From assembly GCA_026393955.1 (NCBI GenBank), contig JAPKZE010000035.1, forward strand, positions 1 to 5,226: DNA of 5,226 nucleotides, given 5' to 3'. The stretch's first letter is position 1. Each line of letters begins with the position of its first letter. The notes below the pieces were generated by a model. That model did not search any database. It was not told the DNA's origin and was given only the letters and a program-made list of their open reading frames with translations. Shown in pieces: positions 4,460 through 5,226 of the stretch. The stretch is from Candidatus Aminicenantota bacterium. Its GTDB lineage: Bacteria > Acidobacteriota > Aminicenantia > Aminicenantales > Saccharicenantaceae. The translations under genes were made by a program, and so were the position numbers.

Positions 4460-5226
4460 CGGTCCGGAAATATCCGAGGGCGAGCTCCGTCTTGCCCAGG
4501 GAAGCACAGACGGACGCCAAGAGCTCGAAAGCGGTGAACGACTTGGGAAAGAGCTCGATGTTCTTTCCGAGGACGGCCAAGAGCATCCGCTCGTCCTCGG
4601 GGGCCTGGAAGTTGTAGGCGAAAACCATCATGAAGAACTCGCTCGCGAGCCCGGCCGCCCGGATCCGCCCCACCAGCGCGTCCAGGGCCGCCGCGGCCTC
4701 GCGGTCCTTGCCCTCGCGGTAGAGCCGGGCCGCGTCGTCGGCGAGGGTTTGCATGGCCTCGACGTCAGCCGTCAGGCCCGCGTCCTTGGTCTTTCCGAAG
4801 GCCTCGGCGGCTTTGCGGGCCTCGACCAGGGCGGCCTCCAGGGCCGACGCCGCGGGGACGGGGATATCGGGGATGACCCCGGTCCCTTCCCAGTTCCCCC
4901 CGGTGACGGGGCTGACCGACCTCTCCGTCGAGATGTAGAATTCGAACCGGTCATCGATGCCGAAGACGTCGGTGGAGTGGGCCCCGCCTCCGGTCGGCTC
5001 TCCGACGAGCCTGGCCCTCTTCAGCGCCTGCATGTCGTAAGCGAAGGTCTCGGAGGCGGAGAAGGTGTTCGGCCCGGTCAGGATGAAGAGGGGCACGTCG
5101 AGGCGCGGCTCCAGGCCGATATCCCGGCGGGTCCAACTCTCGGTCAGGGCTCCGGTTTGACGGGCGAACGATCCGCTCAACTGGGTCGGGTACGGCAGGA
5201 AGTAGCTGCTCAGGTAGTCCCCCGAG
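4371..5226 (-). CDS. S41-family peptidase, C-terminal part (5' end outside the window)
   Basis: The last 284 residues of a gene whose start lies beyond 5226; the frame is open to the edge (first residues SGDYLSSYFLPYP). The S41 catalytic core is clear: PLFILTGPNTFSASE with the nucleophile serine codon at 5058-5060, then a FAYDMQALKRARLVGEPTGG stretch and NWEGTGVIPDI. The lysine of C-terminal processing proteases such as Prc is replaced by glycine in GEPTGGGAH, as in the IRBP/tricorn-like S41 branch, which relies on other residues. After about residue 125 of this part comes a helical region ending in a TPR-like unit (FPKSFTAFELLASVCASLGKTELALGYFR). The final 25 or so residues after that look non-native and overlap the SnoaL-like gene by 89 bases, which suggests a frameshift near 4468. 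Whether the protein is secreted cannot be seen because the N-terminus is missing. Confidence 0.88.
   Translation of the reverse strand, partial: SGDYLSSYFLPYPTQLSGSFARQTGALTESWTRRDIGLEPRLDVPLFILTGPNTFSASETFAYDMQALKRARLVGEPTGGGAHSTDVFGIDDRFEFYISTERSVSPVTGGNWEGTGVIPDIPVPAASALEAALVEARKAAEAFGKTKDAGLTADVEAMQTLADDAARLYREGKDREAAAALDALVGRIRAAGLASEFFMMVFAYNFQAPEDERMLLAVLGKNIELFPKSFTAFELLASVCASLGKTELALGYFRTDESAGPLGAERGPGDRPDRGVPSGGRPIR

Noticed and set aside
4460..4507. An upstream ATG at 4507 for the SnoaL-like gene
   Set aside because: It would put a polar 16-residue stretch before the signal peptide and sits in the TPR-like coding part of the S41 gene.
5178..5180. TTG as the start of the S41 gene
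   Set aside because: The frame stays open to the window edge, and the 15 residues upstream (SGDYLSSYFLPYPTQ) match the S41 family, so the gene is simply cut by the window.

Overview
The window is GC-rich bacterial DNA whose genes strongly favour G or C at third codon positions. Long open antisense frames that encode nothing recognisable are a by-product of this. The content is a secreted M14 zinc carboxypeptidase with a proline-rich linker, an S41 peptidase with a helical tail, a secreted SnoaL-like protein and a stand-alone GGQ release factor. It reminds me of Acidobacteriota-type genomes, possibly the Aminicenantia (former OP8). That placement is inference; no marker gene here settles it.

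Layout. On the minus strand, 27-449 encodes a small GGQ-motif release-factor-like protein. Just upstream of it, also on the minus strand, about 490-618 reads like the C-terminal tail of a lost gene. From 620 the plus strand carries an AT-rich promoter with a dyad, then a two-gene toxin-antitoxin module: a ribbon-helix-helix antitoxin (673-897) and a RelE/ParE-fold toxin (899-1162, GTG start). Next is a 594-residue secreted M14 metallopeptidase (1227-3011). It converges on a minus-strand block that reads, in transcription order: the 3' part of an S41 peptidase (4371-5226, cut by the window edge), a secreted SnoaL/NTF2-like protein (3962-4459) and an unusual fusion of a PTS EIIA domain with a C4 zinc ribbon (3049-3870).

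The genes do not form one obvious pathway. Two peptidases of different clans, the M14 exported and the S41 of unknown location, suggest peptide or protein processing. The toxin-antitoxin pair is a self-contained accessory cassette that seems to have landed beside a decayed gene. The S41 and SnoaL-like genes are probably co-transcribed and perhaps translationally coupled. The EIIA fusion may have its own promoter.

Most worth a second look: the EIIA-zinc ribbon fusion, the S41/SnoaL junction (an 89-bp overlap that one extra T would turn into a standard ATGA coupling), the toxin-antitoxin operator, and the gene-tail remnant. I see no rRNA, tRNA, CRISPR array or insertion sequence. The gaps of more than 30 bases between genes are 450-672 (remnant plus TA promoter), 1163-1226, 3012-3048 and 3871-3961.
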